64,000 nt of DNA from Pontibacter ramchanderi (GTDB lineage: Bacteria > Bacteroidota > Bacteroidia > Cytophagales > Hymenobacteraceae): assembly GCF_002846395.1 (NCBI RefSeq), contig NZ_PJMU01000001.1:558001-622000 (forward strand), in the 5' to 3' direction. The stretch's first letter is position 1. Each line of letters begins with the position of its first letter. Made by a program: the position numbers and the translations under genes. A model generated the notes under the pieces. That model was given only the letters and a program-made list of their open reading frames with translations, had not been told where the DNA came from and ran no database searches. This document shows, one piece after another, positions 27,110 to 36,046 of this stretch.

Positions 27110-28501
27110 ATGGAATTACCACATTCATTTGTAGCGCGCATGAAAGGGCAGCTGGGAGCGGATTATACCCGTTTCGAAGCGGCCCTGCAGCAGCCTGCGC
27201 CTGTCAGTATCCGGTTAAACAGAACGAAACTGCAGGGTAAACCTGACCTGCCACGAGTACCCTGGACGGAAACCGGTTTTTACCTGCCGGAGCGGCCGCA
27301 GTTCACGCTGGATCCCAGACTGCATGCCGGCGCTTACTATGTGCAGGAAGCCAGCTCTATGTTCCTGGAGCAGGCCCTGCGTCAGCACGCAGACCTGAGC
27401 CAGTCCCTTCGTGTCCTCGACCTGTGCGGAGCGCCCGGTGGTAAATCCACTCACATCGCCAGCCTTATCTCACCTGACAGCCTGTTGGTGGCCAACGAAG
27501 TGATCCGCAGCAGGGCTGGAATCCTGGCCGAAAACATTACCAAATGGGGGAGCGGCAATGCGGTAGTGACCAACAACGACCCGCGTGACTTTGGAAGGCT
27601 TCCTGAGTTTTTTGACGTAATGGTGGTAGACGCCCCTTGCAGTGGCGAAGGGATGTTCCGCAAAGACCCACAGGCGGTGCAGGAATGGTCAGATGAAAAC
27701 GTGAACCTTTGCGCCCAGCGCCAACAGCGTATCCTGATGGACGTGTGGGATGCCTTAAAACCCGGGGGGCTCTTGATCTACAGCACCTGTACCTGGAATC
27801 TGGCTGAAAATGAACAAAACATAGCCTGGCTTGCTGAGCAGGAAAACGCACAGCCGCTTGCGCTCACTTTGGATCCGGACTGGGGTGTAGAGAACACTAC
27901 ATTAGGTAGCGTTTCCGGCTACCGTTTCTACCCGCACCAGGTGCAGGGCGAGGGCTTCTTCTTATCCGTTATCCGCAAGGCCGGAGAATATGAAGAACCG
28001 CAGCGATCCTCTAAAAAGAAAAAACACAAGCTCACACATGCTGGCAAAAAGGAGCAGGCTCTGGTAAACAACTGGCTACTGGAACCGGACCGCTTTGCGT
28101 GGGTACAGTACGGCGAGGTGATTTCGGCTATACCTGAAAACCTTTTCGAGGAAGTGGACCAGCTTTATCAGAACCTCTATGTAATTTATGCTGGCACCGA
28201 AATAGCCGAAGTGAATGGCAAAAAACTAAAGCCGCTTCAACCATTGGCCCTGTCGCGGTACCTCAACAAAGAAGCTTTCCGGACTGAAGACCTCGATCTG
28301 GAGTCTGCACTGCGCTATCTCCGCAAAGAGGACATCGGCGTAAGCGGCAATAGCAACGACTGGATGTTACTGCAGTTCAACGATCTGCCCCTTGGCTGGG
28401 CCAAGCAAGTAGGAAATCGGCTAAACAATTACTACCCCAAAGAGTGGCGCATCCGGATGGAACTGCCCCAAGTGTTGGAATTTGAGAGTTGGGAAGTTTA
28501 G
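27110..28501 (+). CDS. rsmF: rRNA (cytosine-C5)-methyltransferase, RsmF/NOL1-NOP2-Sun family
   Basis: 463 residues. An N-terminal RNA-binding segment (SIRLNRTKL), a Rossmann methyltransferase with SAM motif LDLCGAPGGKSTHIA, and the two cysteines of the m5C mechanism: C177 in VDAPCSGEGMFRKD and C227 in YSTCTWN. After about 300 comes a Lys-rich linker (SSKKKKHKL) and a C-terminal RsmF-type/PUA-like domain (GTEIAEVNGKKLKPLQPLAL, PLGWAKQVGNRLNNYYPKEW). The C-terminal extension places it with RsmF (16S rRNA m5C1407) rather than RsmB. Ends in a bidirectional terminator. Confidence 0.87.
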   Translation: MELPHSFVARMKGQLGADYTRFEAALQQPAPVSIRLNRTKLQGKPDLPRVPWTETGFYLPERPQFTLDPRLHAGAYYVQEASSMFLEQALRQHADLSQSLRVLDLCGAPGGKSTHIASLISPDSLLVANEVIRSRAGILAENITKWGSGNAVVTNNDPRDFGRLPEFFDVMVVDAPCSGEGMFRKDPQAVQEWSDENVNLCAQRQQRILMDVWDALKPGGLLIYSTCTWNLAENEQNIAWLAEQENAQPLALTLDPDWGVENTTLGSVSGYRFYPHQVQGEGFFLSVIRKAGEYEEPQRSSKKKKHKLTHAGKKEQALVNNWLLEPDRFAWVQYGEVISAIPENLFEEVDQLYQNLYVIYAGTEIAEVNGKKLKPLQPLALSRYLNKEAFRTEDLDLESALRYLRKEDIGVSGNSNDWMLLQFNDLPLGWAKQVGNRLNNYYPKEWRIRMELPQVLEFESWEV

Positions 28502-28560
28502 AATTTTAAGAGTTTAAGTGTTCGAGAGGTAAGCTCTTCTAAAGACATAAACTTAAGAAT

Positions 28561-28594
28561 TAAAAAGGCCTACCATCACTGGTAGGCCTTTTTA
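28561..28594. terminator. Bidirectional terminator between rsmF and rlmI
   Basis: A 15-bp perfect stem (TAAAAAGGCCTACCA with TGGTAGGCCTTTTTA) and a 4-base loop between two convergent genes; A-run on one side and T-run on the other suit both strands. It is bracketed by inverted low-complexity words (AAGAGTTTAAG at about 28508, CTCAAACTCCTC at about 28660). Confidence 0.88.
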
Positions 28595-28679
28595 ATTCTT
28601 CGGGTACAGAGAATATAAAATTGTAACTCAGAATTTATTGATTCTTTAACTCCTAAACTCTCAAACTCCTCAACACCAA

Positions 28680-29867
28680 TTACTCTACAAACAACACCAG
28701 CCCCTTTAAGTACTCTCCTTCGGGGTGGAAGATCGAGATCGGGTGATCGGCGGGTTGGGAGAGATGGTGCATGATCTTGATGTTACGGCCGGCCTCGATG
28801 GCAGCTGCCATTACCGTGTTGTTGAACAGGTATTTGTCTACCACCTGCGAGCACGAAAAAGTGAACAGGATACCACCCGGCTTGATGCGTTTCATGGCCT
28901 CAGCATTGAGGCGCTTATAGCCCATTACCGCATTGTGGCGCACTTTTTGGCTTTTGGCAAAAGCAGGCGGATCCAGAATGATCACATCATAGCGATCTTC
29001 CTTGCCTTTCAAAAACTCAAAGGTGTCTTCTGCATACGCTTCGTGGCGCTCTGACGCCTGACTCAGTTCGCCGTTTTTGATTGTCAGTTCGATCGCTTTT
29101 TTAGATACATCGACCGAGTGCACCTCTTTCGCACCGGCATTTAGGGCATATACCGAGAAGCCACCGGTATAGCAAAAAGTGTTCAGTACAGACTTGTCTT
29201 TCACGTAGCGGGCTAGGAGTGCACGGTTCTCGCGCTGGTCAATAAAGAAGCCTGTCTTCTGGCCGCCTTCCCAGTCGATAAAGAACTGATTCTCATTCTC
29301 AGTTACCACCACACCGCCACTGGTCTCGCCAAACAAATAGCCGTTCGCAGCCTGAACCGGCGACTTGGCCGGCAGCGACTCCGCACTTTTATCGTACACC
29401 GCTTTCAGTTGTGGTCCGTAAATTTCCTGCAGGGCTTTGGCGACATGCTCTCGCACCAGGTACATCCCCACGGAGTGCGTCTGTATGACAGCAGTATCTT
29501 TGTACATGTCCACGATCAGGCCAGGCACGCCGTCGCCCTCTGCGTATACCAGTCGGTAAACATCAGTATGCGGATTGTCAATCAGGCCGAGGCGGCTGCG
29601 GTAATCATAGGCCTGCTGAACTTTGCCTTTCCAGAAGGCATAGTCCGGCTCGACTTGCTCAAAAGAAAAAACGCGCACGGCAATAGAACCTGGTGCCCAG
29701 TGTCCCATGCCCAGAAATTCGCGTTGGTTGGAGTATACCTCTACCGTATCGCCCTCTTCAGGCTCCGTTCCTTCAATTCTTTTAATGGCGCCAGAGAAAA
29801 CCCAGGGATGAAACCGCTTCAGGGAATGCTCTTTTCCTTTGGCCAGGTATAGTTTGGTAAATGACAT
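28680..29867 (-). CDS. rlmI: 23S rRNA (cytosine-C5)-methyltransferase, RlmI family
   Basis: 395 residues. An N-terminal PUA domain (about 1-85, RFHPWVFSGAIKRIEG), a central EEHEE-type domain, and a Rossmann methyltransferase (about 190-395) with FCYTGGFSVYALNAGAKEVHSVDVS and the catalytic-site motif DPPAFAKSQ. The FTFSCSQVV segment supplies the reactive Cys. E. coli RlmI makes m5C1962 in 23S rRNA; the same target is likely but not proven. Single gene, convergent with rsmF. Confidence 0.88.
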   Translation of the reverse strand: MSFTKLYLAKGKEHSLKRFHPWVFSGAIKRIEGTEPEEGDTVEVYSNQREFLGMGHWAPGSIAVRVFSFEQVEPDYAFWKGKVQQAYDYRSRLGLIDNPHTDVYRLVYAEGDGVPGLIVDMYKDTAVIQTHSVGMYLVREHVAKALQEIYGPQLKAVYDKSAESLPAKSPVQAANGYLFGETSGGVVVTENENQFFIDWEGGQKTGFFIDQRENRALLARYVKDKSVLNTFCYTGGFSVYALNAGAKEVHSVDVSKKAIELTIKNGELSQASERHEAYAEDTFEFLKGKEDRYDVIILDPPAFAKSQKVRHNAVMGYKRLNAEAMKRIKPGGILFTFSCSQVVDKYLFNNTVMAAAIEAGRNIKIMHHLSQPADHPISIFHPEGEYLKGLVLFVE

Positions 29868-30037
29868 CTAAGTTAATGTGCTAATTATATAATGGAATAA
29901 TGTGCTGATTTGGCAATGTATTATGGCGCTAACCCAGTTGATACTGATTAAGCTGTAATTGGATAAGATCGTTCCGTACGGAGCAACATTTAATCTTTGC
30001 TATACCTGTCTCTCGACGGAAATATGTGAAATTTGGC

Positions 30038-30619
30038 CTATAAGGAAATTACCTGCAGATCCCTTAGGTAGGTATAGAGCTTCTGCACAGGAAGACCGAC
30101 CACGTTAAAGTAGGACCCTTCAATCTTTTCGATCCCGATCTTGCCTATCCATTCCTGTATACCATAAGCGCCTGCCTTATCGAAGGGCTTGAAGTGGGTG
30201 ATGTAGTAATGAATTTCATCGTCGCGCAAGTCCTTGAAGTATACCTTGGTCACATCATGAAAAATGGTCTTGGAGTTTTTGGTCAGGATGCATACACCCG
30301 TTATCACTTCGTGGTGCGTACCAGACAGAGCACGCAGCATTTCAAAGGCCTCTGCTGCATCAGCCGGCTTGTTCAGGATGCGCTCCCCGAGGCACACAAT
30401 GGTATCTGCCGTGATCAGCACTTCATTTTGCAAATCCTCTGTATAGGCATCGGCTTTGTGAGAGGCCAGAAACTCGGCAACCTGTTCGCGTTGCAAGTGA
30501 TCTGGGAAATCCTCGTGCACTTCCTTCACACGCACTTCAAATTGCAGTCCGAGACCGGCCAGAAGTTCTTTGCGACGCGGGGAGTTAGAGGCAAGCAGTA
30601 TCGGACGAGATAAATTCAT
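30038..30619 (-). CDS. maf: Maf-family nucleotide pyrophosphatase
   Basis: 193 residues from the ATG at 30619 (MNLSRPILLASNSPRRKELL); the open frame continues 27 codons upstream but only inside the preceding gene. The signature SNSPRRKELL and the ITADTIVCLGE segment with catalytic Asp identify Maf proteins, which hydrolyse dTTP/UTP or modified nucleotides. Its start overlaps the end of the DUF1015 gene by 35 bases, indicating translational coupling in a pdxH-DUF1015-maf operon. Confidence 0.87.
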   Translation of the reverse strand: MNLSRPILLASNSPRRKELLAGLGLQFEVRVKEVHEDFPDHLQREQVAEFLASHKADAYTEDLQNEVLITADTIVCLGERILNKPADAAEAFEMLRALSGTHHEVITGVCILTKNSKTIFHDVTKVYFKDLRDDEIHYYITHFKPFDKAGAYGIQEWIGKIGIEKIEGSYFNVVGLPVQKLYTYLRDLQVISL

Positions 30620-31883
30620 TTTCTTTGATTGAGCTGAATAAAAAGCCACAGATGGTTTTCGGGTAAAAGAAGGTGGACTTCTGTGGCATGATGGCACCAC
30701 TGTGGCATACCCGTTTCACTTGTTCCATCGATACATCGTTGGTAATCAAAGCCAGTCGTGATTTACCGGAGTCTACCTGACTTACACAGGCGGTAAAGTT
30801 GCGCACATAACTTAAGCCCGGATAATCGCGCTGTGTCTCCCGGTCTATGCCCAGCACCTTTTCGAATACGAAGTAGTGCATCACGGTCAGGTCGAGGTCT
30901 TTCACTTCCTGGGGCACCGGCCAGTCAATCAGGTGGTGCACTTCCGGCTTCAGGCGCAGTTTGTAGGCGTTGCCGGACAGGTATAGCCCGAATGCCCAGT
31001 TTTTTCCTACGATCACCTCGTTGAGTTCATAGGCATCCTCCTTCGGCGTAACCACAAAGTATGCACGCAGGCGCTCCAGAAACTCCTCATCCGTCAGGTC
31101 TATTTTCTCCAGCACCCGGTGCGTCGGCAGGATGCGCAGGTCGTCGGCCTCGGTGTTGGTCAGGTACATCAGGTGGTAGTTGTAAGCCTCCATACCGGTG
31201 TGGTTCGGGTTGTCGGCCATGCGTTTCTTTCGGTACTCCAGCGAGCCTTCGTAGCGGTGGTGTCCGTCGGCCAGCAACACCTGGCGCGACTCTAGCACCT
31301 CCAAAAAATGCCTGATCACTTCCCGGTCGTGGATCACGGCCAGCACGTCGCGCACGCCCTGGTAATCCTCAGTCACGTAGAGCGGCGATTGAATGCTCTC
31401 GTCCATGTAGCGCTCCAGCACAAAATCCGGGTCGGTGTAGAGCCCGTGGGTAGCGCTGGTGTTCAACAGTGTTTTGTCGAGCAGATCGATGCGGTCGTTC
31501 ACAGCGCTCGGAATCGTATTTTCGTGTCGCAGCAGCACCCCTTCGTTCCAGTCGTAGGCTTTTATGTGGCATATAAAACCTTTCCGGCAATATTCGCGGT
31601 CGCTGCCAGGCAGCCTGAAATATTGGTAATACACGTAAATACCAGGCAAGGGGTCCTGCACAAGCGTACCGGAAGCCTTCCATTCCTGCAGCAGGTCGGC
31701 AGCGGTATCGGCAGGCCTGTCGCCGCGCGGCACCGAGAGGTGTATGCTGTTGATCGGGTTCTGGTACAGCGCTTCCCGCTGCTTAGCCGACACGACATCA
31801 AAAAGGGGAGAGGTCAGTTCTTCAATCGACTGGCTCAGTTCTTCTTTGTAGCGCCATGCCTTTATAGGTAATATTTCAGCCAT
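30585..31883 (-). CDS. DUF1015 family protein
   Basis: 432 residues, full length for the family. Conserved features are the N-terminal ILPIKAWRYKEE and SPLFDVVSAKQREAL, the middle YVYYQYFRLPG and the block VLLADGHHRYEGSLEYRKK. No biochemical activity is established; the family is widespread in anaerobes and Bacteroidota, often near serine or vitamin B6 metabolism genes. Here it sits 29 bases after pdxH and overlaps maf. The short gap to pdxH contains two overlapping AGGTATA words. Confidence 0.85.
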   Translation of the reverse strand: MAEILPIKAWRYKEELSQSIEELTSPLFDVVSAKQREALYQNPINSIHLSVPRGDRPADTAADLLQEWKASGTLVQDPLPGIYVYYQYFRLPGSDREYCRKGFICHIKAYDWNEGVLLRHENTIPSAVNDRIDLLDKTLLNTSATHGLYTDPDFVLERYMDESIQSPLYVTEDYQGVRDVLAVIHDREVIRHFLEVLESRQVLLADGHHRYEGSLEYRKKRMADNPNHTGMEAYNYHLMYLTNTEADDLRILPTHRVLEKIDLTDEEFLERLRAYFVVTPKEDAYELNEVIVGKNWAFGLYLSGNAYKLRLKPEVHHLIDWPVPQEVKDLDLTVMHYFVFEKVLGIDRETQRDYPGLSYVRNFTACVSQVDSGKSRLALITNDVSMEQVKRVCHSGAIMPQKSTFFYPKTICGFLFSSIKENEFISSDTACL

Positions 31884-31912
31884 CAGGTATGCTTACAGGT
31901 ATAGGTATAAAA

Positions 31913-32563
31913 TCAGGGAGCTAGTCTTTTTCGGGTCCACTGCTTGTCGGCTTGCTCAAACACAATGCGGTCGTGCAGGCGGTTCGGGCGGCCCTGCCAG
32001 AACTCGATACGCTCCGGCTTAAGTACGTAACCGCCCCAGTGTGCCGGTCGGGGCACAACATCCAGGCTGGCAAAGTCTTGCTCATATTTTGCCTCTGTCT
32101 GCTCCAACACTTCGCGGCTTCCGATCTCCTGACTCTGAGGCGAAGCCCAAGCCCCAATCTGACTGCCACGTGGCCGGCTGTGGAAATACACATCCGACAC
32201 CTCGCCAGAAACCCGTTCTATAGTGCCTTCAATACGCACTTGCCGCTCCAGTTCCGCCCAGAAAAAGGTCATGGAAGCGAAAGGCTGCTCTGCCAGTTCC
32301 CGCCCCTTGCGGCTTTCGTAATTGGTGAAAAAAACAAAACCGTCGGAGGAGACTTCCTTTAAAAGCACCACACGCGCAGATGGCCGACCGCTTGCCGCCA
32401 CGGTAGACAGCACAAGTGCCGTCGGCTCCAGCACTTCGGATAAGATGGCCTCGTTCAGCCATACCTTAAACTGGTCGAGTGGGTCGTTGGAAACAGATTC
32501 TTCCGTGAGTGCCTGCCGGGAGTAGTTCTTCCGGATAGAGGCAATGTCATGTTGAAGCGACAT
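31913..32563 (-). CDS. pdxH: Pyridoxamine 5'-phosphate oxidase
   Basis: 216 residues. FMN enzyme that oxidises pyridoxine/pyridoxamine phosphate to pyridoxal phosphate. FMN contacts lie in ARVVLLKEVSSDGFVFFTNY and ESRKGRELAEQPFASMTFFW; the C-terminal half has RGSQIGAWASPQSQ and the terminal RPNRLHDRI-FEQ-WTRKRLAP typical of PdxH. First gene of a minus-strand operon with DUF1015 and maf, divergent from the YqgE gene 276 bases away. Confidence 0.92.
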   Translation of the reverse strand: MSLQHDIASIRKNYSRQALTEESVSNDPLDQFKVWLNEAILSEVLEPTALVLSTVAASGRPSARVVLLKEVSSDGFVFFTNYESRKGRELAEQPFASMTFFWAELERQVRIEGTIERVSGEVSDVYFHSRPRGSQIGAWASPQSQEIGSREVLEQTEAKYEQDFASLDVVPRPAHWGGYVLKPERIEFWQGRPNRLHDRIVFEQADKQWTRKRLAP

Positions 32564-32583
32564 AGCAGTTTTGATGTTTTGCC

Positions 32584-32591
32584 CAAAATTA
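32584..32591 (-). promoter_or_regulatory. Candidate -7 box for pdxH
   Basis: On the minus strand the sequence reads TAATTTTG, matching TAnnTTTG, about 20 bases before the pdxH start codon. No clear TTTG -33 element, so weak. The remaining divergent spacer to 32839 is very AT-rich with no open frame. Confidence 0.33.
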
Positions 32592-32839
32592 TAAAATAAT
32601 CGGCTGTGGCTTAAATTTTAATTAATATTGCAATAATTTAAAAATATTTTATAAAATTAGAAGACATAATCTGAGCATAAACAGGTATTGCAACCAAAAG
32701 CCTTATTATAAAACTAGATCGCCCCAATACCGGGTTTGTACCTGAATGTATTGTTTCCGTAAGAAGGAATAAACAGCGATTGCCAGGCCTGCGAGGCCCT
32801 CAATTTTAGTAAGGTATAGCAATTAAACCCTGGAAAACA

Positions 32840-33409
32840 ATGGAGGAAGAAAACGAAAATAAGCCTCAGAACGGCAGCATACTCATATCGGAGCCATACC
32901 TGGGCGACCCTAACTTCGAGCGCACGGTGGTCCTGATCTGCAGTCACGTGGAGGACGAGGGTACGTTTGGGTTGGTGCTGAACCGGTTATCAAACCTAAA
33001 GCTGTCTGATGTGGTTGATATTTATAATGATACTTTTGAAGCGGAGCTGGGTATAGGTGGCCCCGTGCAGTACAACACGCTGCACTATGTACACCAGATT
33101 GAAAGTCTGCCCCAGGCAGTGCAGCTGAACGACAACCTGTATTGGGGAGGTGACTTTGAAACGCTGCGCTCCATGATCGGAACCGGGGAGGTGACTCCAA
33201 CCGACATTAAGTTTTTTCTTGGCTACTCCGGCTGGACGCCCGGCCAGTTGCAGGAAGAGATCGACAAAAATGTTTGGATCGTGAACAACAATGCTGCAAA
33301 TAAATTATTTAATTTGGAAGCAGATACGCTTTGGCGTAATATACTGCGCCAAATGGGTGGGAAATACAAGGTACTTTCGAACTATCCCGTAGACCCCCGC
33401 CTGAACTGA
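32840..33409 (+). CDS. YqgE/AlgH family protein
   Basis: 189 residues. Family features: GSILISEPYLGDPNFERTVVLICSH near the N-terminus, GTFGLVLNRLSNLKLSDV, GGPVQYNTLHYVH and FFLGYSGWTPGQLQEEI. Cytosolic protein of unknown function; in proteobacteria AlgH/YqgE is linked to regulation and envelope stress, with no proven activity. The DUF349 gene begins 26 bases after its stop, so they probably share a transcript. Confidence 0.9.
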   Translation: MEEENENKPQNGSILISEPYLGDPNFERTVVLICSHVEDEGTFGLVLNRLSNLKLSDVVDIYNDTFEAELGIGGPVQYNTLHYVHQIESLPQAVQLNDNLYWGGDFETLRSMIGTGEVTPTDIKFFLGYSGWTPGQLQEEIDKNVWIVNNNAANKLFNLEADTLWRNILRQMGGKYKVLSNYPVDPRLN

Positions 33410-33435
33410 CAAAACGTGGACTAAAAACTGAAGTC

Positions 33436-35586
33436 ATGACAACTGATCAACAGCACACCGACGCAAACGGAGCTGAGGCAAACAAGCCCCGGCCGCAGGA
33501 CGAAGCACAGGCCAATGGGCAGCAAGCCTCGTCGCCGATGGATATAGTAGAACAGCGCCTAGCTGAAATAAACGCGCAAAAAGAAGCTGCGCAAAACAAC
33601 CCATCGGATGCAGGTGTGCCCAAAGAAGACCAGCCTGAGATTAATCCGGAACTGGCTTCTGCGGCCGAAACATCAGAAACGGAGAAGATAACAGAGACAT
33701 TTGCCGACGCCAACCTGCCTGAGGCAGAAGCCTCTCAGACAGAACCAGCTGCTCAGGCTGAGTCAGTTGCTATACCTGAAACTCCGGAGTTAACCAACAA
33801 TACACTGGAACAGCAGGCAGCTGCCACGACTTCGGAAGAGCACCACGACGAAGACGAGGTGGAAGAAGACGACCACACCGACTATAGCACCATGTCGCTG
33901 GAAAAGCTGCGCCATCACCTGACCCAGCTGCTTAAAGCACCTGATGCGAAACGGAAATACAAAAAAATACAGGAGATCCATCGGCAGTACGAGGAAAAGT
34001 TTCAGGTAGAAAAAGGCCAGGCGCTCGACCGCTTCCGACAGGAAGGCGGCACCGAGGAGGACTTTGACTACCACGCACCAATGGACCATACCGAACTGGA
34101 GCAGCTTTATGCGGCTTACCGCGAGGCCCGTTACCAGGAGCGCCAGCACAGCGAAGAACAACGCGGCCGTAACCTGGAGCGCAAACGCGAGCTGCTGCAG
34201 CAACTGCGCACGCTGGTGGAGTCCGCTGAAACCAAAAACAGCAGCGATGAGCTGAAGAAACTGCAAGCGGAGTGGAAGAGTATCGGTCCGGTACCACCGG
34301 GAGAGGCCCAGGAGTTGTGGGATTCTTACCACGCCCTGCTCGATATCTTCTATAACAACCGCAGCATGTTCTTCGAGATGAAGGAGTTGGACCGGCGCCG
34401 TAACCTGGATGCCAAAGTACAGCTGATAGAACGCGCCGAAGCCCTTCAGAACGAGTCCTCCATTAACAAAGCACTGCAGGAGTTGCGCCACCTGCACGAA
34501 GAGTGGAAGAACATTGGTCCTGTACCGAACGAACAGCGCGATGCCATTTGGGAACGCTTTATTCAGGCCTCCGAGAAAGTGCACGAGCAGCGCCGGTCGT
34601 ACATGGAGGAGCGTAAGACCATTGAGATGGCCAACCTGGAGAAAAAGCGAGCGCTTTTAGCCCGACTGCAGGAATTCCAAAGCTTCAACACCGACCGCAT
34701 CAACGAATGGCGTGACAAGACAGACGAGATCCAGAAGCTAAAAGAGGAGTGGGACAGCGCCGGTTTGGTGCCTAAAGAGTATGCCGAGGAGGTAAACAAG
34801 AACTTCTGGGGTAACTATAAAGCGTTCTTCCAGCACAAAAACCAGTTCTTTAAAGGCCTGGACGAGCAGAAAACACAAAACCTGCGCCTGAAAACAGAGC
34901 TGTGCGAACAGGCCGAGAGCTTGAAAGATAGCACCGACTGGAACGCCACCAAGGAGAAAATGATCCAGCTTCAAAAGAAGTGGAAGACCATTGGGCGCGT
35001 GCCTGACAAGCACTCAGACAAGATCTGGCAACGCTTCAGAGCTGCCTGCAACGAATTTTTCGACCGCAAGCAGGCACAGGAACAGCAGAAGGGAGCGGAG
35101 ATGGAAAAACTGTCATCAGAGAAGCTGGCGCTTTGCGACCGTTTGACCGACGAACTGGCACAGCCTAACACAACAACCTCATTGGACGATTACAACAGGG
35201 TAATAGCTGAATGGGAGACCTTGGACGTAGGAAATAAGCGCGTTAATACACGTGTGGAGGAGCGATTCCTGGCGCTGATGGAGCGTTACCTGGAGCGTGT
35301 GCCGGACCTGCACTACGATGACCGTGCCACCATGCTGGCGCAGTTGCAGGTGGACCGGCTGAAAAACAGCCCGGATGCTTCGCAGAAACTGCACCAGAAG
35401 GAGCAGACACTGCGCCGTGAGATCGCGCAACTGCAGAACGACATCCAAACGCTGCGTACAAACCTCGACTTTTTCGCCCGTTCCAAGAACGCCGATAAAC
35501 TTCGGGAGGAGTATGAAGGACGTATAGAAGACACGCAGAAACGCATCGATATCCTGCAGCGGCAGCTGGCCGCTTTCAGAAGATAA
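33436..35586 (+). CDS. DUF349 repeat protein
   Basis: 716 residues. The first ~150 are acidic and low-complexity (Glu/Ala/Gln rich). The rest is mostly helical with DUF349 repeats, each marked by a W-x-x-x-G-x-VP core: EWKSIGPVP (about 279), EWKNIGPVP (355), EWDSAGLVP (437), KWKTIGRVP (514), plus a weaker fifth copy EWETLDV. The C-terminal ~60 residues form a coiled coil (LRREIAQLQNDIQTLRTN). Cytoplasmic; function unknown. Follows the YqgE gene and precedes the tRNA pair. Confidence 0.87.
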   Translation: MTTDQQHTDANGAEANKPRPQDEAQANGQQASSPMDIVEQRLAEINAQKEAAQNNPSDAGVPKEDQPEINPELASAAETSETEKITETFADANLPEAEASQTEPAAQAESVAIPETPELTNNTLEQQAAATTSEEHHDEDEVEEDDHTDYSTMSLEKLRHHLTQLLKAPDAKRKYKKIQEIHRQYEEKFQVEKGQALDRFRQEGGTEEDFDYHAPMDHTELEQLYAAYREARYQERQHSEEQRGRNLERKRELLQQLRTLVESAETKNSSDELKKLQAEWKSIGPVPPGEAQELWDSYHALLDIFYNNRSMFFEMKELDRRRNLDAKVQLIERAEALQNESSINKALQELRHLHEEWKNIGPVPNEQRDAIWERFIQASEKVHEQRRSYMEERKTIEMANLEKKRALLARLQEFQSFNTDRINEWRDKTDEIQKLKEEWDSAGLVPKEYAEEVNKNFWGNYKAFFQHKNQFFKGLDEQKTQNLRLKTELCEQAESLKDSTDWNATKEKMIQLQKKWKTIGRVPDKHSDKIWQRFRAACNEFFDRKQAQEQQKGAEMEKLSSEKLALCDRLTDELAQPNTTTSLDDYNRVIAEWETLDVGNKRVNTRVEERFLALMERYLERVPDLHYDDRATMLAQLQVDRLKNSPDASQKLHQKEQTLRREIAQLQNDIQTLRTNLDFFARSKNADKLREEYEGRIEDTQKRIDILQRQLAAFRR

Positions 35587-35646
35587 AAATTTCTGTTTGA
35601 TACTCAAAACCTTATCCGAGAATCGTAAAAAATCCTGCAACTGGTA

Positions 35647-35677
35647 TTTGTATATTAAAAACTATATTATACCTTTG
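35647..35677 (+). promoter_or_regulatory. Bacteroidota-type promoter of the tRNA-Thr pair
   Basis: TTTG at 35647-35650, 19-base spacer, TACCTTTG at 35670-35677 followed by C: an exact fit to the TTTG-N(17-23)-TAnnTTTG(C) consensus of the phylum's primary sigma factor. Transcription should start near 35684, about 33 bases before the first tRNA. Confidence 0.75.
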
Positions 35678-35716
35678 CAACGCTTTAGAACGATAGGGCA
35701 ACACAAATAAAGTATC

Positions 35717-35789
<73 letters not shown>

Positions 35790-35811
35790 CAACTTTATTT
35801 GTTCTTTTTAC

Positions 35812-35884
<73 letters not shown>

Positions 35885-35887
35885 CTT

Positions 35888-35917
35888 AAAAGGCTTCAGA
35901 GAAATCTGAAGCCTTTT
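35888..35917 (+). terminator. Rho-independent terminator of the tRNA-Thr operon
   Basis: 13-bp perfect stem (AAAAGGCTTCAGA with TCTGAAGCCTTTT) closed by a GAAA tetraloop and followed by TTG-TTTT. It begins three bases after the second tRNA. Confidence 0.9.
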
Positions 35918-36046
35918 TTGTTTTATACCTCCCCGGTACAGCGGCAACATCCGTCCCGTGTTTTTGAGGCAGTAGCAAGGGCAATATATGGTTTTCCAAG
36001 TTTTATGACTTATTTTGGGGAATCATCCAAGCACAGAACACAACGC